A DNA stretch of 64,000 nucleotides. Source: Tissierellales bacterium. GTDB lineage: Bacteria; Bacillota; Clostridia; Tissierellales; Tissierellaceae. The translations under genes and the position numbers were made by a program. The stretch lies in contig JASLAT010000010.1 in assembly GCA_030146915.1 (NCBI GenBank), positions 1-64,000 on the forward strand, written 5' to 3'. Positions 33,390 to 41,624 of this stretch are shown here, one piece after another. The notes beneath the pieces were generated by a model. It was not told the DNA's origin, did not search any database, and saw only the letters and a program-made list of their open reading frames with translations. The first letter of the stretch is position 1. Every line of letters begins with the position of its first letter.

Positions 33390-33956
33390 CTAACCCCTTT
33401 TTATTAAAAGCTTCACTCTATCCATACTCGTTAAACTTCTAAATGCATGCTCTCTTAACTCTAAAGAGTAATTTTTTAAAAAGCTCTTAGATATATTAGA
33501 ATAAAAACTTTTTAAATAACTTCTAGGTTCTCTAACTATTACTTTTAAACCTGAATCTGACTTATCTAAAATATGCCTTAGAACTGACTCTTTAGGCTTA
33601 ACCTGCATAGCTATATGTATTACATCATAATTTTTAGGATCTATCTTTTTACCATCTGCTAATCTAATATTTATCCTAGAGTTGAAACCCTTTTTATCCA
33701 CTAAGTTTTTTGCATTTTCAACAGCCTTAAAATCTATATCTATAACCTCTATATCAGCCTGGGTTCTCTTTGCAAACTCTATAGCTGTACAGGGTATACT
33801 CCCACCCCCTATTAAAAGAACCCTATCACCTGGAGATATAGAGGCAAGATCGATCTCCTCATTAACTATATTTTTATAATATAACTTACATACTTTATAG
33901 GCAAAATCACTATTTACTGCAAACTTTTCAAACAATTTAGTTACAATACTTATCAT
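33390..33956 (-). CDS. Nicotianamine-synthase-like SAM-binding protein
   Basis: A 188-residue class-I SAM-binding Rossmann protein. The segment VLLIGGGSIPCTAIEFA (about 47-63), followed by VIDIDFKAVENA, RLADG, YDVIHIA and VREPRSYLKSFY, lines up in order with plant and bacterial nicotianamine synthase (NAS) motifs (GSGPLPLTSI, YDVVFLAALV, RSxHGxRxFLYP). It lacks most of the N-terminal helical domain of NAS. It might transfer the aminocarboxypropyl group of SAM, as NAS and CntL do, or be an ordinary methyltransferase. It lies between feoB and a flippase gene, with AGGTGA at the feoB stop. Confidence 0.7.
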   Translation of the reverse strand: MISIVTKLFEKFAVNSDFAYKVCKLYYKNIVNEEIDLASISPGDRVLLIGGGSIPCTAIEFAKRTQADIEVIDIDFKAVENAKNLVDKKGFNSRINIRLADGKKIDPKNYDVIHIAMQVKPKESVLRHILDKSDSGLKVIVREPRSYLKSFYSNISKSFLKNYSLELREHAFRSLTSMDRVKLLIKRG

Positions 33957-33964
33957 GCAATCAC

Positions 33965-35683
33965 CTACACTAATACTAAAATTAAATTAGCCACTTGATT
34001 TACGATTCCTGCAAAGAAAATAGCCATAAATATAGACAGTGCTCCTATACTAAGCGCAACCTTGGCAGAAAACTCTTCCATTAAAACTCCAAAAACTGAT
34101 AAACAAGGAAGATAAAATAAGGCAACTATAGAGCCTACCGTTAGTTGTAGAGTATTTAAGTTTAATTCTAATAATGGCAAAACTGCTAATTCTCTTCTAA
34201 TAATACCTAATAATAAAGATAAGCTAGCCTCCTTAGGTAATCCTAACCAACCAACAACTATTGGTGATATTATTTCACTAAAAGAGTTTAATATTCCCGT
34301 TTCAGCCACTAGAGCTGCTATAAATATTCCTATAAACATTGGTCCTTCTGCATCAAGTAAAAAGTGTTTCATTCTTAGGCCTAATTTAGTCTTAAATGCC
34401 TCTTTATCAGGCATAAGTAAATTAGGAACTTCAAGAAGCATAGGTTGAGATTCTCCTTTTATAAATTTATTAAGTACAAAACCTACTAAAGTCATAACTA
34501 AAAATGAAACTAAATATACAAAAATTAAAGCTGGAATTGATCTATCACCTAAAAGTGAAATAAACGCTCCTGTTTGTGAGGCACAAGGAACAGCAAAAGC
34601 AATTAAGCTTGCAACTATAAGTCTTTCTTTATAAGTAGTAGCAGCACGAGTACCTATTATTGCTGGAACTGCACAACCATAACCCATCATTATAGTTATT
34701 ATATTACCTCCTTGTATTCCTATCTTTCTCAAAAGTCCATCTGCTAAAACTCCTAATCTTGGAAGATACCCACTATCTTCTAAGAAAGAAAAAACAAGAT
34801 AAAATAAAAATACATATGGCATAATTAAAGCAAAAGGCCATTCAATACCTATTATCAATACTCCATATTCACCAACTAAAAGATTTCTAAATATACCTGC
34901 TGGTATTATGGCAGAAACTAATCTAGTGAAAAAAGGCTTAATAATATTATTAACAAGTGGCAAAAGTACTACTGATCTTAACGCCTTACCACCGCCTACT
35001 ACAACAGCTAAGGCAACTATCATTACAAATAAAGCAATGGGTAATCCTGGCCAAGGCTCCACTGTCCAGTTTTCTAACTTATCAATAAAACTCTCTTCTG
35101 TTTCTGTTTTTTTCTCTACCTTATCTACAATTTCATCTATCATAGACCATCTCTCATCATTAGATAATTTTACTTTTGGTATATTCACTTTATTACTTTC
35201 TTTAAATACGCTACTTAATAATTTCCTAAGACCTATGTTCTTAATAGCAACTGTTGGTATAACAGGACTTGATAATAGATTAGATAAAACTTCTACATCT
35301 ATTTCAGTCCCCTGTCTCTTTGCTACATCTGTTAAATTAAGAGCATAAACTATAGGGATCCCATATTCCTTTAGCTCTAAGGCTAAATCTAAGTTTCTTG
35401 ATAGATGACTAGCATCTAAAACACAGATTATAGCATCTGCACCTTCTTCTAGCATTTTTATAGCCACATCCTCAGCTTGAGAAGTGGCTTGTAAAGAATA
35501 TGTACCTGGAACGTCTATTAAACTAGACTTAAATTTACCAAAATTTATATCTCCAACTGTATAATCTACGGTTGTACCAGTATAGTTTGATATTTCTACA
35601 TTTACTCCAGTTAATTTTGAAAATATTACACTCTTACCTACATTTGGATTACCCATCAATAAAAATTTTTTCTTTTCTGTCAC
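33965..35683 (-). CDS. feoB: FeoB ferrous iron transporter, short form
   Basis: A 572-residue protein. The G domain shows G1 GNPNVGKS (11-18), G2 in NYTGTTVDY, G3 DVPGTYSL and G4 NLTD (instead of the usual NMMD); after a short GDI-like linker there are two Gate membrane halves. The cysteine motifs read GYGCAVPAI and PCASQTG; the second differs from the (S/G)CGARLP or PCSAKLP type of classical FeoB. Length is below the usual 650-770. The GTG start directly abuts the feoA stop. Iron specificity rests on FeoA, the Fur box and the family. Confidence 0.9.
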   Translation of the reverse strand: MTEKKKFLLMGNPNVGKSVIFSKLTGVNVEISNYTGTTVDYTVGDINFGKFKSSLIDVPGTYSLQATSQAEDVAIKMLEEGADAIICVLDASHLSRNLDLALELKEYGIPIVYALNLTDVAKRQGTEIDVEVLSNLLSSPVIPTVAIKNIGLRKLLSSVFKESNKVNIPKVKLSNDERWSMIDEIVDKVEKKTETEESFIDKLENWTVEPWPGLPIALFVMIVALAVVVGGGKALRSVVLLPLVNNIIKPFFTRLVSAIIPAGIFRNLLVGEYGVLIIGIEWPFALIMPYVFLFYLVFSFLEDSGYLPRLGVLADGLLRKIGIQGGNIITIMMGYGCAVPAIIGTRAATTYKERLIVASLIAFAVPCASQTGAFISLLGDRSIPALIFVYLVSFLVMTLVGFVLNKFIKGESQPMLLEVPNLLMPDKEAFKTKLGLRMKHFLLDAEGPMFIGIFIAALVAETGILNSFSEIISPIVVGWLGLPKEASLSLLLGIIRRELAVLPLLELNLNTLQLTVGSIVALFYLPCLSVFGVLMEEFSAKVALSIGALSIFMAIFFAGIVNQVANLILVLV

Positions 35684-35899
35684 TTAGATCACTTCCCTTA
35701 CAACTATTTCTTCTGCTACTTTACTATCTATAGCTATTGATCTATTACCTATTTTAACCACTATAGGTCCTCCTAGAGGTTGTTTACTCTGTATGGTTAA
35801 ATCTATACCTAACCTTACTCCTAAAACTCTTAAAAGATATATATCAGGTAAGCTTTCAACCTTGTACTTTCCTAGTTTACTTCCTTTAGCTAAAACCAT
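35684..35899 (-). CDS. feoA: FeoA SH3-like protein
   Basis: A 71-residue SH3-fold protein with the LLRVLGVRLGIDLTI and GNRSIAID segments typical of FeoA. It aids FeoB-dependent Fe2+ uptake at the cytoplasmic face. It is the first gene of the operon feoA-feoB-NAS-like-flippase-pssA and starts 20 bases downstream of a Fur box. The ATG is preceded by GGGGGAG. Confidence 0.92.
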   Translation of the reverse strand: MVLAKGSKLGKYKVESLPDIYLLRVLGVRLGIDLTIQSKQPLGGPIVVKIGNRSIAIDSKVAEEIVVREVI

Positions 35900-35919
35900 T
35901 TATTCTCCCCCATTTCTTT

Positions 35920-35938
35920 GATAACGGTTATCATTATC
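35920..35938 (-). promoter_or_regulatory. Fur box of the feo operon
   Basis: On the minus strand GATAATGATAACCGTTATC agrees with the 19-bp Fur consensus at 17 positions and is a near-perfect dyad. It lies just before the feoA ribosome binding site. Confidence 0.85.
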
Positions 35939-36035
35939 ATAATATTAACATTAGTAAACTAACATTTATTTGGAAATACTATGGTTTTTTTAGAAATAAT
36001 ATTATTTTTAAATTATATTGTTTTTATATAAAAAA

Positions 36036-36075
36036 ACTTCCAAAAGAGTCTAATAAAATCATCTCTTTTGGAAGT
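36036..36075 (-). terminator. Terminator of the 36.1-40.3 kb operon
   Basis: A 13-bp perfect stem ACTTCCAAAAGAG/CTCTTTTGGAAGT is followed on the minus strand by TTTTTTTAT. Confidence 0.92.
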
Positions 36076-36085
36076 AAAAATATTC

Positions 36086-37504
36086 TTATATATTTTTTAT
36101 CTCTAATACACCATCTGTTGAATCTGTTTTATACTTTAAGATTTTCTCTAAAAAATCTCTAGGAACAAAACTTTCCCCCTTGATGGATCTAGCCTTTTCA
36201 TTTAATACTGTAAATGAGTCGTCTAATATATATTTATTACTATCTATAGAAATCCCTACATTAAAATCTCCTTTTAGTAAGGAAACTATCCTAGTATTTC
36301 TATTCCAGTTAATTTGATAGTCTAATTCTTTCATTATTTCTTTTAAAGGTAACATAAGATTACCTTTTTCTGATATAAACATGGGAGTATTAAGTTCTAT
36401 TATCTTATTTCCTAACTTAACTTTATTCATTTCAAATACTCCAAAATCACTGTATCTATCTTTTAAAATATCCTTTATATCAACCATAGGTATTTTAAAT
36501 TTCTCTATACCATACTCAGCCTTGCTTATACTAGCTTGTGGAAAAGCTATAATTAAATTTCCCTGTTGGTCGATATAAAAATCTTGATTTTTTTCTATTC
36601 CTTTAAAATTATACCTTTTATTTCCAGATATATAAGACTTTATCTTATCATTTATTATTTTTTTATAATTAGAAGAGTCCTTAAATAAATCATATAATTC
36701 TAACTTACTTCCATCTTCCATATCTATATTATAATAAATAGACTTATGCTCTCCTAAAGTCTCCCCTGGTTTTCTTGAGTAAATTCTAAGTTCTAAAGAT
36801 AAGACTTCTCCTATATGATTTAAGTTATAATTTACTCTAAACTCAGAATCAGACTTTCCTTTAATTTCAGTTTTAAATAAATCATACTCTTCTTCTATCT
36901 TAGTTTCTATTTTCTCATTTATAAGAGTTTGAAATTTATCATTATTTAACCCTTTTAATTCTGGGGCTACTAAAGATATATTTTTCTTAAGTTTAGAGTC
37001 TAAAATTTTATCTACAACTTTTGGTCTATTTACTATACCCTCTAATAAGAATCTTTCTATTAAATCTATATCAAGTATTCTTTCCACTATTTCATCATTC
37101 TCTTTATAAATTAGAACAATGTCACCATTATCCTTAATATAAAAATTTTCATAAACCAATTCCGGTTTGATATTAAGGCCTTCTGTTAAGTAATTCATAT
37201 AATCTAAATCTTGATTAAATATGTCTTTTAAATTGATAAACCTTCCCGTTCTTCTATCAAGATTATAAAAAGCTAGTTGATCTTTACCTTCTTTATCCTT
37301 AATTTTTCTCGAAAAAGATAGTATATTTCCATCATTATATACTTTTAATCCATTAAGTTTATCATCTGATAGCTTCTCTGATATATAAGCTTCAACTTTT
37401 TGATCTGTATTACTATAGTTATCCTCTACCTCATCAGCATAGTATAAAGACGGTGTCAGAACTAAGCTAGATGTTAATGTAAATACTAATAATTTCTTTT
37501 TCAT
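36086..37504 (-). CDS. Secreted protein with RsiV/DUF3298-like and copper-amine-oxidase-N-like (stalk) domains
   Basis: A 472-residue exported protein. The signal peptide (1-about 23) is KKKLLVFTLTSSLVLTPSLYYA-like. The centre (about 190-350) has the FRVNYNLNHIGEVLSLEL ... SIYYNIDMEDGSKLELYDLF pattern of DUF3298/DUF4163 RsiV-type domains. The last 90 residues (MLPLKEIMKELDYQINWNRNTRIVSL... KGESFVPRDFLEKIL) form a stalk domain of the copper-amine-oxidase-N type, which despite its name is a common wall-associated module. A surface role, perhaps ligand or lysozyme binding as in RsiV, is inferred. It is last in a five-gene operon. Confidence 0.75.
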   Translation of the reverse strand: MKKKLLVFTLTSSLVLTPSLYYADEVEDNYSNTDQKVEAYISEKLSDDKLNGLKVYNDGNILSFSRKIKDKEGKDQLAFYNLDRRTGRFINLKDIFNQDLDYMNYLTEGLNIKPELVYENFYIKDNGDIVLIYKENDEIVERILDIDLIERFLLEGIVNRPKVVDKILDSKLKKNISLVAPELKGLNNDKFQTLINEKIETKIEEEYDLFKTEIKGKSDSEFRVNYNLNHIGEVLSLELRIYSRKPGETLGEHKSIYYNIDMEDGSKLELYDLFKDSSNYKKIINDKIKSYISGNKRYNFKGIEKNQDFYIDQQGNLIIAFPQASISKAEYGIEKFKIPMVDIKDILKDRYSDFGVFEMNKVKLGNKIIELNTPMFISEKGNLMLPLKEIMKELDYQINWNRNTRIVSLLKGDFNVGISIDSNKYILDDSFTVLNEKARSIKGESFVPRDFLEKILKYKTDSTDGVLEIKNI

Positions 37505-37523
37505 CTTAAAACTCCTCCTCTTA

Positions 37524-38165
37524 CTAACTCTTTTTAGGAATAAGTTTTAATCCTTTATTCACCTGCTCTTTTTCAGGCGTATATCTATAAATTAAAAACT
37601 TCTCATACCTATTTTTATTCACTTTCACCTTATTAATCTTTTTAAAAGATGTTTCCTCTCTTAAAAATCTTTTATATTCATCCACAGGGTAATAAAGAAT
37701 AATATCCACAGTTTTATCTTCTTCATCTGCAGACTTTATTATATTTTTTATTACTTTTTTAAATATATCAACATGAAAAGGATTAAAGAAGTAGAATTTG
37801 TTATCTTCAGGATGAATATCATGATTTTCAGCAAACCCATATTCAAACTTTAAGGGAGCATCTAGATTATATGCAACTTTCTCCCTATATCTTTGCTTAT
37901 TTTCCTTTGCTTCCTCTAAAGTTAATTCATGTAACTCAACTCCTGTTACAGGAACATTAAACTTTTTGTGTATATAAAAAGCTACTCTACCCCTCCCTAG
38001 ACCAAAATCTACTAGTCTATCATCCTCCCTTAGTCTATAGTGTTGAAAAAGCTTTTCTAGTGCATCATAAGGCGTTGATTCACACCTATTATACTTACTA
38101 TAGCCTCTCCATTCTCTTATTCCACCTGTTCTTATAGCCAATTTCTCATCAAAAATATGCTCCAT
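37524..38165 (-). CDS. Class I SAM-dependent methyltransferase
   Basis: A 213-residue methyltransferase. The SAM-binding motif I is LVDFGLGRGRVAFYI, followed by VTGVELHELTLEEAK (motif II) and FYFFNPF, an NPF/DPPF-like motif that suggests attack on a nitrogen of protein or nucleic acid. The target is unknown. The ATG at 38165 is preferred because AAGGTGG precedes it by five bases; a longer GTG start lies inside that sequence. The gene follows the GNAT gene by 13 bases and is part of the 36.1-40.3 kb operon. Confidence 0.8.
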   Translation of the reverse strand: MEHIFDEKLAIRTGGIREWRGYSKYNRCESTPYDALEKLFQHYRLREDDRLVDFGLGRGRVAFYIHKKFNVPVTGVELHELTLEEAKENKQRYREKVAYNLDAPLKFEYGFAENHDIHPEDNKFYFFNPFHVDIFKKVIKNIIKSADEEDKTVDIILYYPVDEYKRFLREETSFKKINKVKVNKNRYEKFLIYRYTPEKEQVNKGLKLIPKKS

Positions 38166-38178
38166 AAATACCACCTTA

Positions 38179-38682
38179 TTAAATTATTTTTTCGTAAGCT
38201 AGCCTTTCACCATCTGCTACATAAATAATCCCGCAGTATTTAAAACCACTTTTTTCAATAAGTCTGTTCATAGCCTTATTATCTTTATGAGTATCTATTC
38301 TAATTGATTTGACATCTTTTTTTCTAGCTAGATTCTCTGCATAATTAAACATTTTTCCTGCTAGTCCTTTTCCTTTCATATCACTACTCACTGCTACCCT
38401 GTGCAGGGTTAGATACTCTTCATCCTCGGTTAGCCAGCTTCCCTGATATATTCTACCATATGTTTCCTCAATTCCAAAAACTGCTGCCATAATAGCAAGA
38501 ATCTTTCCATCTAAAGATAATTTATAAAGAAATCCCTTTGATATATCATCTTTTATACTCTCTACATTAGGATATCCATTTTGCCATTGTGGAATACCTT
38601 CGTTTTTAAAATATAACTTTGCATCTTCTATTATGTTCATAACTTCCTTTATATCTGACTCTTTTACTAAGTTTAAGTCCAT
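38179..38682 (-). CDS. GNAT-family N-acetyltransferase
   Basis: A 167-residue acetyltransferase with the GNAT fold: HRVAVSSDMKGKGLAGKMF holds the (R/Q)xxGx(G/A) acetyl-CoA loop as KGKGLA, and ALIEKSGF-type motif B reads RLIEKSGFKYCG. It resembles uncharacterised YjcF/RimI-like enzymes; substrate unknown. Its SD is formed by the last codons of the upstream VanZ-RDD gene (GGGTGA), with four bases between stop and start. Confidence 0.88.
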   Translation of the reverse strand: MDLNLVKESDIKEVMNIIEDAKLYFKNEGIPQWQNGYPNVESIKDDISKGFLYKLSLDGKILAIMAAVFGIEETYGRIYQGSWLTEDEEYLTLHRVAVSSDMKGKGLAGKMFNYAENLARKKDVKSIRIDTHKDNKAMNRLIEKSGFKYCGIIYVADGERLAYEKII

Positions 38683-38686
38683 GGGA

Positions 38687-39781
38687 TCACCCTTTCTTTT
38701 TATGTGCTACACCTACCCTAGTTTTACTAAGTTTTTCATAAAATAACCTGTCTTTTTTAAATATACTTACGAGTAAGTGAAGGGTAAGAAAAGCTATATA
38801 TATTAAATGTATTATAGCAAAGGTTCCAGACATTTTATAAAGTCTGGTATTATAGTTTACCTGTACAATTTCTGATAGAAATTTAGAAATTGCTAAAGTT
38901 GATAATAGGAAAAAATTCCTAGTAAAAACTTGCTTAAAGTTTAAACTTCCTGCTTTAGACTCCAGCTGAATAGCTGTCAAATAACTAGCTAAGCTTCTAC
39001 CTTTAGTTAAGTAAACTATCCCTATAAAATAAATAATATAGACCACACTACTAATTATTATACTGTTCTTTACACCTGGGATGAAACTCAAGATTAACAT
39101 ATCTAAAAAAAATGTCAAACCTCTTCTAAAGTATCCAACCCTCATACTTTCTAGACTAACTTCATCATCTAAACTATCCGACTCTGGTAAAAAACCTGTA
39201 ATAATAGGAGATAATAAATATCCTATTCCCCCACCTAGTGTATTTAAAAATAAATCATCTACATCAAAGATTCTATAAGGCGCATTATATATTCCATAAA
39301 GTCCTGATAATTGAGTGAACTCAAAAAAGAAAGAAAAAGATAAACTAACTATCAAGGTTTCTAAAAAGTTTAGCTTGAAGTAATATCCCATATAAACCCC
39401 TAAAGGCAGGGTTAAAAACACATTAAAAATAACTTGTAAAAAGGCCCTTTCCCCTAGTAATTTAGGATAAGTTTTAAAATCTTTAAAATCTACCTTAGTC
39501 TCATTTTTTATATCTTCTATAAATCTAAAAGGCCTCAGATTATAATATTCTATATCAGCACTTTGAGTGCTCTTTACATCTCTATCTTTTGGTACTGGTA
39601 AAATAACCAAATAATAAGCAGTTATAATATAAAATAAGAAAGAAAATATAATAAAGGTTCTTATCTTATTAATATATCCATGTTTCCTATACTGAAATAT
39701 AGCATAGGGTATAGTTAAAAATATTGCTAGTACTGGAAATAGTAAAGCAGAGATTTTTATTGGTGTTAAATAATAAGCCAT
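38687..39781 (-). CDS. VanZ-like/RDD fusion membrane protein
   Basis: A 364-residue protein combining an N-terminal VanZ-like domain (1-about 205; YLVILPVP, NVFLTLPLGVYMGYYF and DVDDLFLNTLGGGIGYLL are signature segments) with a C-terminal RDD domain (about 218-340, RRGLTFFLDMLIL). VanZ proteins confer low-level teicoplanin resistance in some hosts; VanZ-RDD fusions are frequent in Clostridia and their function is not known. Nine helices or so are predicted. It follows the LURP-one-like gene by eight bases. Confidence 0.85.
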   Translation of the reverse strand: MAYYLTPIKISALLFPVLAIFLTIPYAIFQYRKHGYINKIRTFIIFSFLFYIITAYYLVILPVPKDRDVKSTQSADIEYYNLRPFRFIEDIKNETKVDFKDFKTYPKLLGERAFLQVIFNVFLTLPLGVYMGYYFKLNFLETLIVSLSFSFFFEFTQLSGLYGIYNAPYRIFDVDDLFLNTLGGGIGYLLSPIITGFLPESDSLDDEVSLESMRVGYFRRGLTFFLDMLILSFIPGVKNSIIISSVVYIIYFIGIVYLTKGRSLASYLTAIQLESKAGSLNFKQVFTRNFFLLSTLAISKFLSEIVQVNYNTRLYKMSGTFAIIHLIYIAFLTLHLLVSIFKKDRLFYEKLSKTRVGVAHKKKG

Positions 39782-39789
39782 ATTACCTC

Positions 39790-40314
39790 CTATATATTCT
39801 GATTATTATTAGCGTTACTAGAACTATTAGAATTTGATTTTAAACCATCATGATGGATTTGATCTAAAATTATAACTAATGCTAATATAAAAACCTGATC
39901 TTCACTATCATCTATATCCACTGTATATTTATCAGATAAAGATATTAATTTTTTACTTACTTTTGCTACAGTTCTACCATCTTTTAAGATGGAGAAATTA
40001 TACTTAAAAACATCTCCCTTAATAGTATAATCACCATATATGCTATCTATACTATACTTCGGTTTAAGTAAAGATATTTTTTGTTTTATCTTTGCTGTTT
40101 TTCTTCCATCCTGTTTTATTGAATACTCTTTAAAGATTTTAAAAAGTTTCTCCTCTATTCTTAAAAGCTTTTTACCACTATTATCAAAGAAATCAAGCTT
40201 TTTACCTAAAGAAAATATCTTACCTACAACTTCATAATAATCTCTCTCATCTAACCCCTTTATTTTAAATCTATTAGAAATACTAAATATCCTTTCATTT
40301 ATGATGTATTTCAT
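39790..40314 (-). CDS. LURP-one-related/YxjI-like (tubby-fold) protein
   Basis: A 174-residue protein of repeated beta strands: MKYIINERIFSISNRFKI, then GKKLLRIEEKLF, KTAKIKQKI, DYTIKGD and GRTVAKVSKKL. This is the pattern of the LURP-one/YxjI (tubby-like C-terminal) family, relatives of phospholipid scramblases. The C-terminal tail is Ser/Asn-rich and disordered. The function in bacteria is unknown; a membrane-lipid contact role fits the fold. It is first in the operon with the VanZ-RDD, GNAT, methyltransferase and DUF3298-like genes. Confidence 0.82.
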   Translation of the reverse strand: MKYIINERIFSISNRFKIKGLDERDYYEVVGKIFSLGKKLDFFDNSGKKLLRIEEKLFKIFKEYSIKQDGRKTAKIKQKISLLKPKYSIDSIYGDYTIKGDVFKYNFSILKDGRTVAKVSKKLISLSDKYTVDIDDSEDQVFILALVIILDQIHHDGLKSNSNSSSNANNNQNI

Positions 40315-40375
40315 ACTCTTCCCCCTCTCAAATTAACTATATATTACCACTTATATATATTTTAGTAAAATAAAA

Positions 40376-40397
40376 GGGCAACTCATATGAGTTACCC
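40376..40397 (-). terminator. Terminator of the cobalt transporter operon
   Basis: A 9-bp stem GGGCAACTC/GAGTTACCC (one G-U wobble in the minus-strand RNA) with an ATAT loop is followed by TTTTATTTT on the minus strand. Confidence 0.85.
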
Positions 40398-40417
40398 CTC
40401 TTTTTATATATATGATG

Positions 40418-40819
40418 TTACTTACCCTTCTTAGTTGCAAAAAATGCTACTGCTGCTAACACAACAACTACTATTCCTATCTTTAAGAATTTTGAGCTGT
40501 TATCTGGAGCTTTTACTTCATCTCCAACTTCCCAAATATCTTTATGACCCATTCCGTCATCTGATTCTAAGTAACTTGCTTTAGAAGCATCAAATTCGAA
40601 AATACCTTCTTCGTTTACTGGTCCTTCTTCTATAACTTCATCATTTTCGTTATAAACTTTTATACTTGCTCTAGTTGCTGGATTTCCTCCATCATACATT
40701 ACCTTTACTTGTCCTTCACCAACTGGTTCAATAATCATTTTATGAGCAAAGCTTGGTAGACTTATAACCATCATTAATACCGCTACTAATAAAGCTATGC
40801 TAACTACTCTTTTATTCAT
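40418..40819 (-). CDS. NikL/NikK-like accessory component of the cobalt ECF transporter
   Basis: A 133-residue protein with an N-terminal signal peptide ending SFAHKM, so the mature chain begins with or near a His. An immunoglobulin-like carboxypeptidase-regulatory-type domain (about 30-95, VYNENDEVIEEGPVNEEGIFEFD) follows, and a C-terminal TM helix with a KKGK tail. This layout matches NikK/NikL, extra components that replace CbiN/NikN in some Ni/Co ECF systems. Its start overlaps the cbiO stop by eight bases, so it is cotranslated with the transporter. Confidence 0.75.
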   Translation of the reverse strand: MNKRVVSIALLVAVLMMVISLPSFAHKMIIEPVGEGQVKVMYDGGNPATRASIKVYNENDEVIEEGPVNEEGIFEFDASKASYLESDDGMGHKDIWEVGDEVKAPDNSSKFLKIGIVVVVLAAVAFFATKKGK

Positions 40820-41624
40820 CTTTATTCCTCCTATATAATTTTTCTATTAATCTAGCCGCCTCTACTTTAGTTCTAGGTCTATATTCTGTTTTTGAGAATA
40901 TTTCATATAAAGTAGGAAGCTTTAGATTTGCCTCTTCTAATACCTCTTCTCTTTCTAAAAGAGATACATCTCCCTGAATAAGTACTTTTCCATCTTTAAT
41001 AATAACAATTTCCTCAGCCCAGCTATATGCTATATCAACATCATGGGTTGTTACTATTAGACTATGGCCAATATCACAAAGTTTATTTAAAATATCTATA
41101 AACTGTCCCAAAGATAAAGGGTCCAGCCCTGAAAAAGGTTCATCAAAAACCATAATATCAGGTTCCATAGATAAAACTCCTGCTATGGCTACCTTTCTTT
41201 TTTGTCCTAAACTTAAATTATGAGGCTGTCTATCTCTTAGTTTATCTATACCTATAATATCTATAACTCTATTTACAACCTCCGTAACCTTCTCCTCAGG
41301 TAAAAGTAGGTTTCTAGGACCAAAAGCTATATCTTCAAAAACAGTTGTTGCAAATAACTGATCATCTGGGTTGTCAAATACAAATCCAACTGTTTTTCTT
41401 ATCTTTTCAAAGTTATCTTTTTCAACTTCCATACCCTTTATTCTTATATCTCCACTCTCAGCAATTAATAAGCCATTAAAATGTTGAAGTAGAGTTGATT
41501 TTCCACTACCATTTGCTCCTAATATAGCAATTTTCTTTCTACCCTGTATGTTTATACTTATATCTTTTAAAGCTAAAGTTCCATCTGGATATCTATATCT
41601 AAGTTTATCTATCTCTATTGCCAC
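40812..41624 (-). CDS. cbiO: CbiO ATPase of the cobalt ECF transporter
   Basis: About 270 residues with Walker A GANGSGKST, Q-loop FDNPDDQLF, signature LSLGQ, Walker B IMVFDEP and H-loop TTHD, all in ECF/CbiO-type sequence context. It energises CbiM-CbiQ. I chose the GTG at 41624, whose G is the last base of the cbiQ stop and which has GGTGG five bases upstream; an ATG at 41636 inside the cbiQ frame is the alternative and adds four residues. Confidence 0.94.
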   Translation of the reverse strand: MAIEIDKLRYRYPDGTLALKDISINIQGRKKIAILGANGSGKSTLLQHFNGLLIAESGDIRIKGMEVEKDNFEKIRKTVGFVFDNPDDQLFATTVFEDIAFGPRNLLLPEEKVTEVVNRVIDIIGIDKLRDRQPHNLSLGQKRKVAIAGVLSMEPDIMVFDEPFSGLDPLSLGQFIDILNKLCDIGHSLIVTTHDVDIAYSWAEEIVIIKDGKVLIQGDVSLLEREEVLEEANLKLPTLYEIFSKTEYRPRTKVEAARLIEKLYRRNKDE

